A DNA stretch of 64,000 nt. Source: Apostichopus japonicus. Taxonomy: Eukaryota; Echinodermata; Holothuroidea; Aspidochirotida; Stichopodidae. A model generated the notes under the pieces. The model had not been told where the DNA came from and searched no databases. It saw only the letters and a program-made list of their open reading frames with translations. Location of the stretch: positions 10,477,001-10,541,000 of the forward strand of contig NC_092561.1 in the NCBI RefSeq assembly GCF_037975245.1, written 5' to 3'. The translations under genes were made by a program, and so were the position numbers. The first letter of the stretch is position 1. Every line of letters begins with the position of its first letter. Below are positions 50,400-63,539 of the stretch, piece by piece.

Positions 50400-50960
50400 C
50401 GCTCCCATAGGAAGAATGAGGTATTGTAGTTCCTCTGCCAGTTGGTCAATTTTCTTCAAACTTGGTGGGAAGGTACCTCATGGTGAACCCTTGTGTTTTG
50501 CAGACCCCCGGAACCACAGGTCAAAGATTAAATTGAGTTAATATCGAATTGTTGATATAACGCCAAGGGGAACAGTGAATTAAACCCTTCACATGTATTA
50601 TGGAAATGTCAAGTACTATCAAAATATGTGGTTGCCATGGAAACCGAGGTCAAATGTCACGTGTTTAAAATTCAAATGTATTTTTGAGCGCAATTTTGTG
50701 TCACAAATTTCCTTCGGCTGGGCCGATTTTCTTTAAAATTGATGGGAAGGTACTCCAAGTTAAACCCTTGTGCCACGCAGGCCCCTGAACCAAAGGTCAA
50801 ATTTAGTGCAAATCAAGTTTTGCTCTAACTCAGAGGGAAGATATTTAATTGACATGGAACCTTCACATGTATCATGACAATATCAAAAACTATCAAAATA
50901 TGTGGTTGCCATGGGAACCGAGGTCAAAGGTCACGTGGTTGAATGTCAAATGTGTATTTT
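50400..50960. repeat. Two 277-bp tandem units with nuclear-receptor-like half sites
   Basis: Each unit carries CTTGGTGGGAAGGTAC or a variant, then TTCACATGTAT, ATGTGGTTGCCATGG and AACCGAGGTCAAA-GTCACGTG. The second unit contains a perfect AGGTCAAAGGTCA (50921-50933) overlapping CACGTG. This insertion interrupts block B. Confidence 0.75.
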
Positions 50961-53900
50961 ATACCGGTACATAGTCCTTAGTTACAGGCCTAGTGAAATG
51001 GGGAGCATTAATCTAATATATAATAAACCTAGATCTAGCTTAAGCCGCACTATCCTGAACCTAACTGTTATGTGAGGCCTGAGTAAATGATAAATTCAAC
51101 TAGGCTAAAAAGTACATATTGTGCCTGGGCTGGTCCAGTTATATGTGAAAACTTGACGGCATTGAATTTCAAAAAATGTCTACGTGCCACACAGGATTAT
51201 ATTGGCGGTAACGCGCAACGCGATAATAGCGCGTTTAACATGGGAATGGGAAAAGTCGCTGTTTTGTGACGCGGTTCACCTTTGTTAAGGCGTATCGGCC
51301 AATTTTTCTTTGCCAAATGCTCTGGGTCGATCCTTACTATTTATCACGCTATGAGCGATTCGTTACTGTTACTGCACCGGCCTCTACTATAAGCGTATGT
51401 TAGAAAGGGGAGGAAAATATACCAGTCGTAGCATTTTCCTATTTTTATGTAGGGAGACTCATTCGCGTCGCAGAGCAGACTCAGCAGAGTCTAGGTTCAC
51501 CTTCGCTTCTGTATCCAGCCTATAACTTATAAACGCGTGCGTGCGTGTGTTCGCTGGATATATCTACTACATTGTGCCTAGGCACAACTTTATTGTACTG
51601 ATTTCCCAGAGAGAGATTGGTTTATTTTTCTCTAATTAATAAGAATTTTCTAAGCGTACTTCTTAATTGCTTACTTGTTTCTTATCTTTTCATTTGTTAT
51701 TGATTTAACAATGTGCCTTATTTTGTGTTTGACTTTGAATTTCATATTTTCAAGGCAAATGAAAAGTTTTGTTATAGTTGGACAGTTGGTTGATTATGCA
51801 ATATATTGAAACATTTTTGACAAGATACTTTGATTTCGCATATTTTATTTGCGGTAAATGGCTTCCCACTTTACTTGTGGCTTGGATGACAAATGGTTGC
51901 AAATACGTCACGATGTTCGTAGTCTAAACCAATTAACGCCATACAGCTGGTTATATGTAATATCTGTTGTCTAGGGGCATATATAGATTGTGAGGAAGTT
52001 CACACTGTGGTATGTTTTCTGATTAGTTTAAAGTATTCACGGGTAAGGGGTGGGTGGAGGATGAAGAATTTGACGATCGAATGATGTAAATTTAACAGAC
52101 AGATGATGGGCAACGATCAAAAGACATCTTATTGATACTGCAAAGTGTCGTTAGGCCCGAACATAGTAATATTTGACGTACATTCCTCCCTGCTGCATGA
52201 CTGTTCCCTCTCATCTCCCAACGTCCACTAAAAGAGAATGGTGCGCAACAACCGAAAAGAATGTATAAACTCGATCGAGTCTGCGGGAATGGGGGGGGGG
52301 GGTAGCTTGTACGTCTCTTGTCCATGGTATTCCTGAAGCCACAGGGGTAGGTAGTAACAAAACTGTTTCCCTTTCTGTTTGCCATGTGGAACATACGTTA
52401 TAGCGCCACAAGTCCGGAATTCACATTTCACCTCGTCCCGAAAACAACTTTATTAACCACAGTGGAACCAAATGTGAAATTCATGAATCCGAGGTAAGCT
52501 TGGCTTGTGCAAAGGTTGTTTTACCCGGTGTTTTCTCAAGGCAAATGGAAATTTGCCATCTGTCCTGATTTACATGAACCTTCCGATTTATTTAGGAAAT
52601 CACACGATTTTATTTGCTACTCTCCCGGCAAAATTTGAATTGCACTATTTTTCTTTACCGTAATTGTGATCATAAATGAATCCTTTGTATGCTTTTACTT
52701 GCTGCAAGAACGGGTAGATGTTCCACTTGGTTTTATGGGAACTATATGTACAAGATGCTGATGTCATTGTGCAGCGCTAACGTCATTACGACAATTAGTG
52801 TTTATGTAACCTATAACATTGCATAGTTTGACGTGTAAACAATGAAAATGTTTCTCTGATACTTGTTAGATCGCTTTCTTGTTTAAGTTGGATTATATCG
52901 AATTCTCCCTAATTTCTCCCTCAGACTTGGGGAGGGGGGGAGGGATTATAAATTTCCATATTTTTGTGAGAGACAGGGTTGTCAGGTCTCCAAATCAATA
53001 TATACCAAGATATACACTTACAGTCAAGTGCAACATTGTTTGGAAATTCTCGTATATCCAAAGAGGTGCACTTTTATTCAAAATGGAGAAATATTTTCCA
53101 TAGGTTGACAGTTATACATAGATGATAATATTTCATTACTTGTTTAGGTTGAGTCTTACGAAATCGTTCAGTTTCATATAATCAATGTATTTAAAATAAA
53201 AAGCATAAGCAACAATTAACTGTATAGCAGGAAGCTACCAAGCTGCAGTGAGATTCCTGTATCTATCTCATAGTAATATACTGTACACTCGCTTCCCGCT
53301 TCTAAAATGTTACGGGATTACACCCATGGCGCCCATGACGCCCATGGCCGTTAGATACATCGTGGTCGTCATTTATAAATCGAGAGAAGCTTTCAGATGA
53401 TAACGAAACTTTTAACCAATGATACTTAGTCTTCAAACGTACAATTTCAAGTTTCGGACGTATGGAACACCGTTTTAACATTTATTACGGAGTATAACTG
53501 AAATCAATTTCAGTTATCTCAATATACCACAGAATTTCATATATGTTTAAATCTCAAGAAATCTGTAATTCTATATTATACATCTGAATTGGAGTTTCAG
53601 ATACCTTCCATTCAATTTCAGATATCTTAATTAGAAATTCAGATAGATGAAATAACGCACAAATTTTAGAAATTAAATGTTAAAACGGCTTTCATGCGGG
53701 CCGTGAAAGAAGGAGGTGAGGAAATAATCAATTTCGGAATGAAATATTGGTTTAATATAATTGTTTTCTTATATAGTTAATTGACAACCTAAAACGCTAC
53801 TCAATGAATGTAATGTTGTAAATTATTCTATGAGATATTACAGGGCACGGTTTTCAACATTTGGGGTCAGTGTTTTAGAGACTGTTGGATATTTTCCATC

Positions 53901-53995
53901 ATTTATTATAACACGAACAAAAAGAACAAGAAAAGGAAGCAGAAGAGAGGCTGTCGTGAGAAGTATATCGTTAAGTCCAGGCTAATTCGGTGTTT

Positions 53996-54217
53996 CTACA
54001 AGGCGATCTTACAAATAAAACCGTATGTATTGGTGCATTCCAAATCATTCCACTTGCTTAGGTCACGATCTTTTGGCTTCCTGATGCTTCCGCAGTCCTG
54101 AACACCATTCAAATCGTTTGGCTGATATGGCAACCAGTCTGTAAATTCCGGGCCAGAGCCATCTACTCCGACAAATATTCCTTCCTCATTTCGATCACTG
54201 TAGCCGATCCACACGGA
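53996..54217 (-). CDS. Lectin B exon 3
   Basis: 222 bases, one codon shorter than lectin A. QPN, WND and the three Cys are kept. Replacements cluster around the QPN loop (YQPNDLNGVQD). Confidence 0.85.
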   Translation of the reverse strand, partial: SVWIGYSDRNEEGIFVGVDGSGPEFTDWLPYQPNDLNGVQDCGSIRKPKDRDLSKWNDLECTNTYGFICKIAL

Positions 54218-54477
54218 CTGAAAGAGAAAACGTAAACATGTAACGAATGCCAAGATTTCAGTCCACGGTTATCCAGTATTTCCTGGCCTATGCATAGGTC
54301 TTACGTAGGGATTTTACAGACCCGTTCTTAGACCATTAAGGCGTACCGTGTATGGAATGTATTTTACATGTATTGACACCTGAGCACGTCTAGGTAAGTA
54401 TGACATCATCAGGCTAATTGTGCTTGGATTGTTAACGTATTCTTCTTTATTTACATTACTTTTCATTTCCTTGGTAA

Positions 54478-57400
54478 ACCCCTGGTAGAAATTCCAGTAG
54501 AACCCAGTTAAAAAATCAACGAGGTTCTACTAGGGCCTACTATGTTTAACTGGTTTTTAACTGTGTTTAACTAGGTCTTACTGGGTTCCAACTGGGCTAT
54601 GCTGTACATGAGCTAGGTTCAACTGGGTTTACACAATGTTCAACTGGGTTTGTTCAGGCCCAACTGAGTTTGAACTATGTTTGAACTGATCCAGTTGGGC
54701 TTCAACTAGGTTTCACTGATTTTTGCACTAGCCCAACTGGGTTTGAACTATGTTGACTGGTGAACTTGCCCTGTTGGGGTTGAACTAGGTTTCAACTGGT
54801 TTTGCACTGGCCCAACTGGGTTTGGACTAATGGCTGGTGAACTGACCCAGCTGGGGTTTAACTAGGTTTCACTGGTTTGCACAAGCCCAACTGGGTTTGA
54901 ACTATGTTTACTGTTGAACTTGCCCTGTTGGGGTTGAACTAGGTTTCACACTGGCCCAACTGAGTTTGGACTATGTTTACTGCTTTTATTTTAATTATCA
55001 AGAAATTATAATGTAAGTTCGTAAGCAGTAACCGTATAGTAATATATTGAAATTGCTAAATTAGCCAACTTATGAGGGGTGTAAAATAAATCTTTGTCAT
55101 ATTTATCACAGTTATGAATAAACGATTACATTTTTTTACCGCAATGATTAAAAATATAAAATATTTCCTATATAATAAATTTGAAAAAATTATGTTATAA
55201 TTTGTTCGTCGATTTGAACAATTGGTAGACAAAATGCCTTCCTAGTGCAAAATAGTATGATCCGACTTAATTTGAACTTTGACATTTGTACCTTGTGTTA
55301 GCGCAAAATTTATAAATTCCGAATCCGCAAACCACATACGCCAACAGAAGCTTCGCAGAATAATCGCATTTGTAACCGATTTTGCCAACAATTTTAAATT
55401 ATTACCGCGGCTAAGTTCCCTCCTTTGTGATCTTGCAGTATCTTTATATTATTGACACATACTTGTAACATTATAATTGATTGTAAACGTGCTCTTTATC
55501 ATACATATTTGAATTGAACAGAAACTTTATAGGCCTATGTAGGCTAGTGACTTAGGACTATAGTATAGGCTAGGTCTAACAAACCGGTTCCCTACTAGGT
55601 ATACCACATGGTACAATTACTAACGTTAGGCATAACCTAACGTTATAGTTGCACAGCTTATAGGTGCCTAACCTAGTTATACTCAAGTTAACACCTATAT
55701 TTAGCCGCATGATTTAAGGAAAGTTATTGTCAACTAGCAAACATATAATAGCAATTTTCAAAATTTACGCAATTTCCTTGATTGTTGTTTCAAACATGAA
55801 GTGTCCTATTGGCATAATAACATACTTTGCAAAAGTCATTTGCCTAGTGAAGTGTACAGCATACACTGGCAAGGGTGTTGTTCAATAACAACTTCCTGAC
55901 ATGGACGTTAAATGGATGTGTGCCGAGAGATTGGCTTCGGTCAGCTTGCGAGTCTACAAGCCTCCATGGCTTCTTTCGCGAGTTCCTGCTTGCGGGAAGA
56001 TCACATATACATACATACATACATACAAGTGAGGCTTCATTTGTACAGTGTAAGATGGTCAGCTCTTACATAAAGTTTTGTTTTGTACCTTAGTTTTACT
56101 TGTTTATTAGTGCCCTGTTAAATGCTCACTGTACAGAGGGCTATACATTTGTACAGTACATTTGTATGTTGTCTTGTGGTAGCAAAAAGGTTGATTATCA
56201 ACTTTCTCTCTTCTGGGTTGCTATGCAACTATCTTGCTCTTCCTGGAAATTAGCCCTCACAGGAAATGGGGTCTGTGTGTATATATTTTAGGAACAAAGG
56301 AGTTTTGTGAGGGTACAGTATAGGGAGTTGGCAATTGGCTATGAGTATCTGAGCAAGGCAGTTTTAAAAGAAGAGAAAGATAGTTTAATGGCTGGATAGT
56401 TTATTTTAAACCTTAATTTACATAGTTCAAGTTACTGTACATGGACCTTATTATTTTATGGAAAAAATTGTGATATTCAACTGCCAGTCTGGGACACTAT
56501 TTATTATAAAGGATACTATTTACTATAAAGGATATTGTTTTACAATAAAGGATATATTCCAGGACACCATCACTTATAAAGGACATTATTTTACTACAAA
56601 GGATATTGACATTATTTTACTGAAAGGATACCCTGGAACACTATTTCATAAAAAAATTAAAGGATACTTTTTTGCTGGGATCGGACATTCATAATACCTT
56701 TTATTGGGTTCAACTATACTGATGTCATAGAATATCTGATGTCGTGGAAAGTCTGAGGTCGTAGAATACTTGAGGTTACCAGCAGGCCAACTCACCAGAA
56801 CAGACTTTTAAATTAAGTGTATTTCAGTATTTCTTTATATTTTGGGTGCGCACCTCACTACTGTAAGTTGTTTCATTTAATTCTTTGACTGGGCCCAGAT
56901 CAGCTGTACATTGTTTGTTATTCATAATTATAATTTCTTTTGATCCAATCCAGTTGACTTCTTCATTTTTATATGTGTCTTGCTCTGTGTTAGGTCATCA
57001 CACCAAACCCAGAGTTCTCTGATCAAGAACAAACATTTATTTTCAGTGGCTAACACCCTTAATACTTACAGTATATATCTACTGTTAAAAAATGAAAACT
57101 TCTTATAGTATGGTGTTATATAAGTGTAGATAACACCAGTTGAGAATCCCAGTTCAAACTATTTAATAATATAAGAAGTAAAAAAAATAGTTCACCCAGT
57201 TTAACCCAGCAAAACATAGTTGACCCAGTAAAACAGTTGACCCAGTAAAACATAGTTAAACCAGTTGGACCTAGTAAAACATAGTTGAACCAGTTGGACC
57301 CAGTAAAACATTGTTGAACCAGTTGGACCCAGTAAAACATAGTTGAACCAGTTGGACCCAGTAAACATAGTTGAACCAGTTGGACCCAGTAAAACATAGT

Positions 57401-57575
57401 TGAAATTGGACCAGTTGAACCCAGTTAAACATAGTTGAACCAGTTGGACCCAGTAAAACATAGTTGAACCAGTTGGGAACCCCAGTTCAACCTAGTTCAA
57501 ATTTGGGCCAATTTCCGTATAGAAAATTCCAGTTGAACCAAGTTCAAAAATTCAACTGGAATTTCCACCAGGGAC
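54478..57575. mobile_element. Fold-back-like insertion in lectin B intron 2
   Basis: Insertion 54480-57573 (3,094 bp), defined by the uninterrupted paralogous site at about 25381. Ends CCCTGGTAGAAATTCC and GGAATTTCCACCAGGG form an inverted repeat. Inside, both ends are arrays of short, degenerate units (CAACTGGGTTTGAACTA at the left, the complementary TAGTTGAACCAGTTGGACC at the right) over about 500 and 390 bp. The centre (55000-57170) is unrelated AT-rich sequence. Only AC is present on both sides, so a 2-bp duplication or none. No transposase recognised. Confidence 0.85.
56490..56690. repeat. Short tandem repeat (ATAAAGGATAnT units)
   Basis: Six or so units of 25-35 bp with TATAAAGGATA or ACAAAGGATA words, within the centre of the 3.1-kb insertion. 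Confidence 0.7.
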
Positions 57576-59693
57576 ATCAGTCTTGTCAATGCCGATGCTT
57601 GATTTTAGCAGTGAGAATATGAGCAATATTAATGAGGACTCTATTAGCGCAGCTGAGCTATAGCGGTCATGCCATTCTGCCGAAATTCTGTCACTTTGGC
57701 CACTGGGTTCGAATGACTGCCATTTCGTCAGTTTTCATTCGATTCGGCTGGTATTTCGTAAGTAGTTTGTGTGAGTTAAGTTCCATAGATGCGTTAACAT
57801 TTTGTCCACATAGTTTGTCAATTTGAAGGTCATTTGTGGTCACGAGAGGTCTTTTCTGCAAACGTAAAATATGCTACTCCACCTAGAGCTGACATGTTGT
57901 TGATATAAAGTTTGAATGCTGGTGAACCGAAGTTGATCAGGAAAAGTATTTTTGTCGTCATGTGATGGCCCAATACAAGACCCTCTGTAGAGTTTTCAGT
58001 TATGATGAAATGTAGGCCACAGATCATATTTTTAAAAGATTTTTTCGGAGACTAACAAGGAGCGGTTCGTATACACCGTACAGTACATAGGGCTAATATA
58101 TTACCGTTGAAATCAGCCCATTTCGGGAAATAGTCACCGGATTTCAGGATATGTAGCGACGCAATGAGCGGAAATTCATTTCGGACAGTCATTTGACGTC
58201 AACTTGCTCAAATGTGAAAACGCTTTGACCACCGTTGCTAGGGAAATGTAACCTTGACAAGTTTTCTGCTTACATTAGAAGGTGTCATTTTGACTATAAA
58301 TGTATCAATTTTGGTGAAGGAAAAGGTCAACGGTTTCTGCAGAACTCATATAAACAAAAGTTAAAATGAAGTCATTCATTCAAACCTCCATACAGTTCTG
58401 CATGCTGGTTTAAAAGTATCACAAAGGCAGCTGTGCATTTTAAGTATTCAAGAACATAACTTAGCGGTAATCATAGGTTTTGACCTTTCAAATTCATTTG
58501 AAACTTTTTATCTAGTTAAAATTACATTTATCTTTATTTTTTATTCATTTTCAAAACAAATGTTCAGAACTTTCTAAAATTGTAACAAACTATGTCTGCT
58601 AAGAAGGAGCATAGACAAGGAAAACAGGAGACAAGAAGGTTTAAAAGGAAATGACACCGTTATTCCGCCTATGTCTTATATTTTCGCACAAACAAATGGA
58701 TAAACTGCTAAGAAATATTGCCAATCAAAACAAATTTTCTCAAATAGAAGCTTAGCTGAGCTAATGAAGTGTTGCTGCTCTTGGTCTTTTATTATCAACA
58801 CTGTTTATGTTCACGTTGAAAATATGAAAGGAAAAACAAAGACCAAGTGACACTTTTCACCTCCTAGTGGCACTATGACATCACAAGTTGACAAAATGGT
58901 GGCTCCTGACACGACTTGAAAACCCTGATAGGCATATCTCCTAAACAAAGTAAGATATCTCAGCTTTTTGATGAGATGTATGTTCGCATGTATCTCAGTA
59001 AAAGTTGTACTGTGTGGTTTCTTCGTCTTCAGTAAATAGTGCATAGTTGTTCAGATATATGTATAATCAAATTTCATGAAAATTCAATTAGCTATTCACA
59101 ATACAGTACTAGTCTTGTCTCACAAATACTAGTATGGTGACAATTACACAACCTTAAAGGAGAAACAAACCCACCCATCAATGTTTGTCTATGTGATAGA
59201 TCATATATGTGATGAATAGATTCCCCTTACAGTTAAGAAATAAATAATTCCGTTTGGGAGATACTAAAAATTTAATGTTTTTTTTTTACACAACGGAAGG
59301 TTACTGAGACTCCACCCAGTCTAAATATGACACCAACGAACCACATGTGCTTCAACTTGTTTTTTTTTTAAATGATTTTCGCTATTATTATGTTTCTTTC
59401 CTGTAATGGAGGCGAGTTTTAAAAATTGCTGAATCTAAGACAATGAAGGTCTTACTCTGAGCATGACCTAATGATGAAATTGGTGTAATTTTTTACCTTG
59501 AAAATATGTAAAGAAGAAAAAATATATTAAACGATTTTAGATCAAGTTTTCATTACAAAGTTGCAAAGGGGTACTTTTCATTATCAAAAAGGGATACTTC
59601 TATAATTTACGAAAACGGGAAAGTTGGAGTTTCCCAAAACTGAGAGGGATCGGACCCCGTTCCGGTTCCGTCTCCCTTGTAAATGTTACTCAC

Positions 59694-59894
59694 CTGTTTT
59701 TCTGAGGCAGGTTTATCAGGTCTCATGGTCTTCCAAAAGTTATTCACGAAATCATTTTCATCGCTCGACTCAATCGTTGTCAGGTGTCCTTTTACTCCGG
59801 AGGTACTGTCAGGTGTCCTTTTACTCCGGAGGTACTAAACGTTTGGCAAAAAGTCTCCGCGTCCGTCCATGTCCGTAACGGGTCATTGAAAAAC
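59694..59894 (-). pseudogene. Lectin B exon 2 with 29-bp tandem duplication
   Basis: Reads FFNDPLRTWTDAETFC to GVKGHLT, then enters the duplicated bases out of frame and hits TAA. Acceptor and donor (CAG|GTGAGT) intact. Confidence 0.88.
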
Positions 59895-60435
59895 CTTTTA
59901 CAAATAATTAAGATAGAATACTTTATAACCACTACGGTGATAGAGCTATTAAACAGGGTGGGGTTTTAATTTTAAGTTTTAATTTGAAGTAATATTGCAA
60001 ACATGACTTAAATAAACGTGATAACGTCGTAGTTTCAAGTTTAATAGCGGCATGGCTTGGACTAATATTAAATTGGCAGAATTCGGAATAAAGTATTTCA
60101 ACAAAACACTTAACATGACTATCAATTTTCATTTAAAATAAGGAAGAGAAACTAGAATTGTCGAAATTTCTGATTTGCTTTTGTATGCGATTAATCAAAA
60201 CCTGTCGAGTGCTCCTTAATTAATCGCTTATTAATTACCATGTGATTGTCTTACTAGATGGATTAATTCCAATCCGGTTGTGTATGATCGTGCCACATGA
60301 CCAAACAATGCTGTTTGTATTGTAAACTGATGTGCTGTTAGGTGTTAATTGGGCACATATTTTGTTTAATTAACTATAGAATATACAAACGAGTATAACA
60401 TTAACGTACTTTACAATTATTGTTATTCGCTATAC

Positions 60436-60557
60436 CTGTAACAGTTGGTACCAAATGATGTCCATCCGGAAGGACAATTACGCGATGAGCAAGAAGCTTT
60501 TGCCAAGTAGATGCTTGATGACAGCAAAACTAAAGCTGTGATGCCGAAAGCCTTCAT
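60436..60557 (-). CDS. Lectin B exon 1
   Basis: 122 bases, starting MKAFGITALVLL, phase 2 donor CAG|GTATAG. Intact. Confidence 0.85.
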
Positions 60558-61336
60558 GATGTCAATTAACACAGTTCTGCTGGAAGCACGATATCAAAAC
60601 GGTATTCAATTCGGTCGAATTCTTGTTGTGCTCAGGTTTACTTGCAAACACGGCTTTTTACTCGTTCTTGTTGTTACAAAAGGAGCAAAAAATTAAAAAT
60701 TCAAATATAAATCATGCAAATAATGTTTACCTAGTAATACTTAATTATACAATGACGACTTCTGATTGATGGAATCAAAGATTGCTATTTGATTACTTTA
60801 TGTCTGGACGATTTGATTGGCAGAAAGTGTGCGGCTGGGTGGGACTGATACTAATGGATCTGTACTTTCAACACATGTTTTCCCAGAATTACATGCATGT
60901 TTTAAAATTGCTCTCTCCACACATCGCTCTCTCTGTCTCTCTCTCTCTCTTTCATTTGCTGTTTACAATATTTTGAGCGATAACTTAAGAACAGATGTAC
61001 AATTTAAAACAAATATTGTAAAACATAATGCTAAAATTATGTGACATTCTAAGTTAACGAATTAATTGTTTCGATATAAAGGCTGGGTAACTGTAAGAAA
61101 AGGTTAAAACAAAAGGGTTGTTATACATCAGAATTCTACATACGTAAATTGACGGTTGCTTTGCTGCCATTAACAAATTATTCAATTTTTCGAAATGGGT
61201 AAAGTTATTGTTTTATCAGATAACCGTAAGAAAGTTTACCACAAAGTTAACAACATCAGAATGCTACCGACGTAACTTGACGGTTGCGTGGTTACCATTA
61301 CAAAAGAAAGCCCGTTGTTTCATTTTTACGTCATAA

Positions 61337-61568
61337 TTGGGGGGGGGGGGGATAACGGCTGTTAAATTACGTAGAAGCACAGGCTTTCTGGCTGCCGGTA
61401 TCTTACCGCCAGAGAGAAAGAAATTTATCAACAGTGTTATAGATGAACAACTTGATAATTATTCTACATGTTTCATATTTTTAGGCCGGCCAAGGATCGA
61501 ACACACGACCTCTATGCTAGTTTACATTTCTTCTAATGTCACTGCCTTTATCCACTCGACCAGATAGT
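61337..61568 (-). repeat. tRNA-derived SINE-like repeat, block B copy
   Basis: Paralogue of 29770-29998, with the same A- and B-box-like words on the minus strand. Confidence 0.5.
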
Positions 61569-61740
61569 ACTAGTTTAAAACAACCAACTCAGTATCATAA
61601 CATTTTTTTTATTGTGGTTGGTCATAACATTACTGATGTACCATATTGTTCCAATGTATTACGGTTGCATTGTCTATACTTATTAGGCTAGCTGTTCGCC
61701 TTTTTGTCAGATTCCTACATTATGTATATATATATATATA

Positions 61741-63365
61741 GATACCAAAAGGATTACTGAATTGTCCTTTTCAGAATTTTCAAATTTTGCGGAAAATCAC
61801 CCTTTACGAATGTCACGCGAGTCACGTCACGCGAGTCACATCAATTCAAGATGGTGTTTCTACCCATATTACTGTGTGAATATTACAGGGATGTTATAGT
61901 TTGATGAATGAATCACTGAATAGAGATTTTCAATATTTTTTCGCCTTCAAGGCATTAGACAACAGTGGTGAATTGAAAACACCCTCGATTTACTGTCACG
62001 AGAGTCACAAAATTTACTGTTTTTGTTTTTTCTTCTTGGCTGCTCAAAAGCATTACTCCAAGTAATGAATATCAAGTCTTCACATAGATACCAAAAAGAT
62101 TACTGAATTTTCCTTTTCAGAAGATATTCAAATTTTGCGGAAAATCACCTTTAACAAAGGTCACGTGAGTCACGTCACGCGAGTCACGTCAATTCAAGAT
62201 AGTGTTTCTACCTATATTACTGTGTGAAAATTACAGGGATTTATAGTTTGATGAATGAATCACTGATTAAAGATATCATATATGCATTCCCCTTTTAATT
62301 AGGCAACTTGAGTAATATTGGCACACATAATTCAACCAATTATAATAATTTCATTTGAAATATCAGAATTTACATTCATGAATATTTATTCGCAATAAAA
62401 TGCCTATTTTATCACCACATTTGGAAAGTTAGCATGTGTCATTGATTTTTTAGTAATATACAAAAACATAATCTATATTAGTATCTGGCAATGCAATGTG
62501 CTATGACTTGACAACCTTACGGTTAACTGCACAATCATTCCCAAAATCAAAATGAGAATGGTAATTTGATCACAATGAATAAAAAATTGAATACAGCCGT
62601 AACACTTTTGGTTTATTCAAATATGACAAATGAGAATGGTAATTTGAATTACATTTTGATAGATGTTTCTTCTATAACTTTCAAATGAGTGACTTCAACA
62701 GACTAAATATTGTTATAAATATTAATTGACGAGATATACTGCCTGAAAAACTGTACTACCCGTACAGTATATTACCTACTGTCTGCAGTCATGAGGGTAA
62801 CTCGGGGACATTAATATCATCTGAACATTTCCAAGGGAAGTTCCTTTTGGACAATTTCTAGACCAATGAATGTTATATTTGACTATGCAAGATCTATACC
62901 TTCGATTCACTACTGCATTTGGTCTAGAACTATCTGAAAAGTGAGCTCGTCACGCGAGTCACGTTTTCTTGTCACGCGAGTCACAATACATCTTCAACGT
63001 TATTTTCATGCGTTACAACATTTTCTCAAAGTTGCATAGCAATTGAGGTAGAGGTGTTTTTCAACTTCGGTATGATTATAAAAAGTTATTGGAAACATTT
63101 TAATAAGACATAAGAAATCGAACATTTGTGTGTGCATTCTGATTTTCGCTAATAGTAACTGTCACGCGAGTCACGTTTAGTTTTTGACCAATTTCACCCC
63201 CAATACTTGAGGTATAAATATTTTTCGCTACTGTTGTAAACATTAAGGCTTACCTTCACTGACTACATGAATGCTTTTCTCCCATGTATTTCCTTATTTG
63301 TTTAATGATATCAAATAGAGAGGAATTTTAGTAAAAATGTCACGCGAGTCACCACGGAATTGACC
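61741..63365. mobile_element. Block-B-specific insertion with a recurring 14-bp motif
   Basis: About 1.6 kb between a (TA)n run and ATATAATCAGGGATGCAT, absent from block A at about 31115-31130. GTCACGCGAGTCAC occurs exactly seven times (61813, 61827, 62174, 62949, 62971, 63161, 63339) and with one change twice (61995, 62160). A 180-bp stretch at 61742-61925 is repeated at 62092-62270. No protein frame and no clear terminal repeats. Confidence 0.7.
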
Positions 63366-63539
63366 CTATATATAATCAGGGATGCATGTACCGGATAATT
63401 ACACCGTCTTTATTACACTACAGACATTTCAATTTAAACATGTTCATAAAAGGAAAACAATCGTTGAAAATATTTCTTTTTATAAATTGGCTATTTGCAT
63501 ATGCTGAACGAGAAATTACAATTAGAACAGATAGAACTA

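Larger units (their letters stand above)
53996..60557 (-). pseudogene. C-type lectin paralogue with a frameshifting duplication in exon 2
   Basis: Exons correspond to lectin A: 60557-60436 (signal peptide and CPSGW, two substitutions), 59894-59694 and 54217-53996 (QPN, WND, same Cys pattern, TAG). All splice sites are kept. Exon 2 is 201 bases instead of 172 because 29 bases are duplicated in tandem (59778-59806 and 59807-59835). As 29 is not a multiple of three, the frame shifts and stops within four codons. Intron 2 holds the 3.1-kb fold-back-like insertion. Unless the duplication is an assembly error or allele, this copy makes only a signal peptide and a stub. Confidence 0.85.

Noticed and set aside
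57116-57461. Frames with repeated Phe-Tyr-Trp-Val-type units
   Set aside because: They are translations of the degenerate arm repeats of the fold-back-like insertion.
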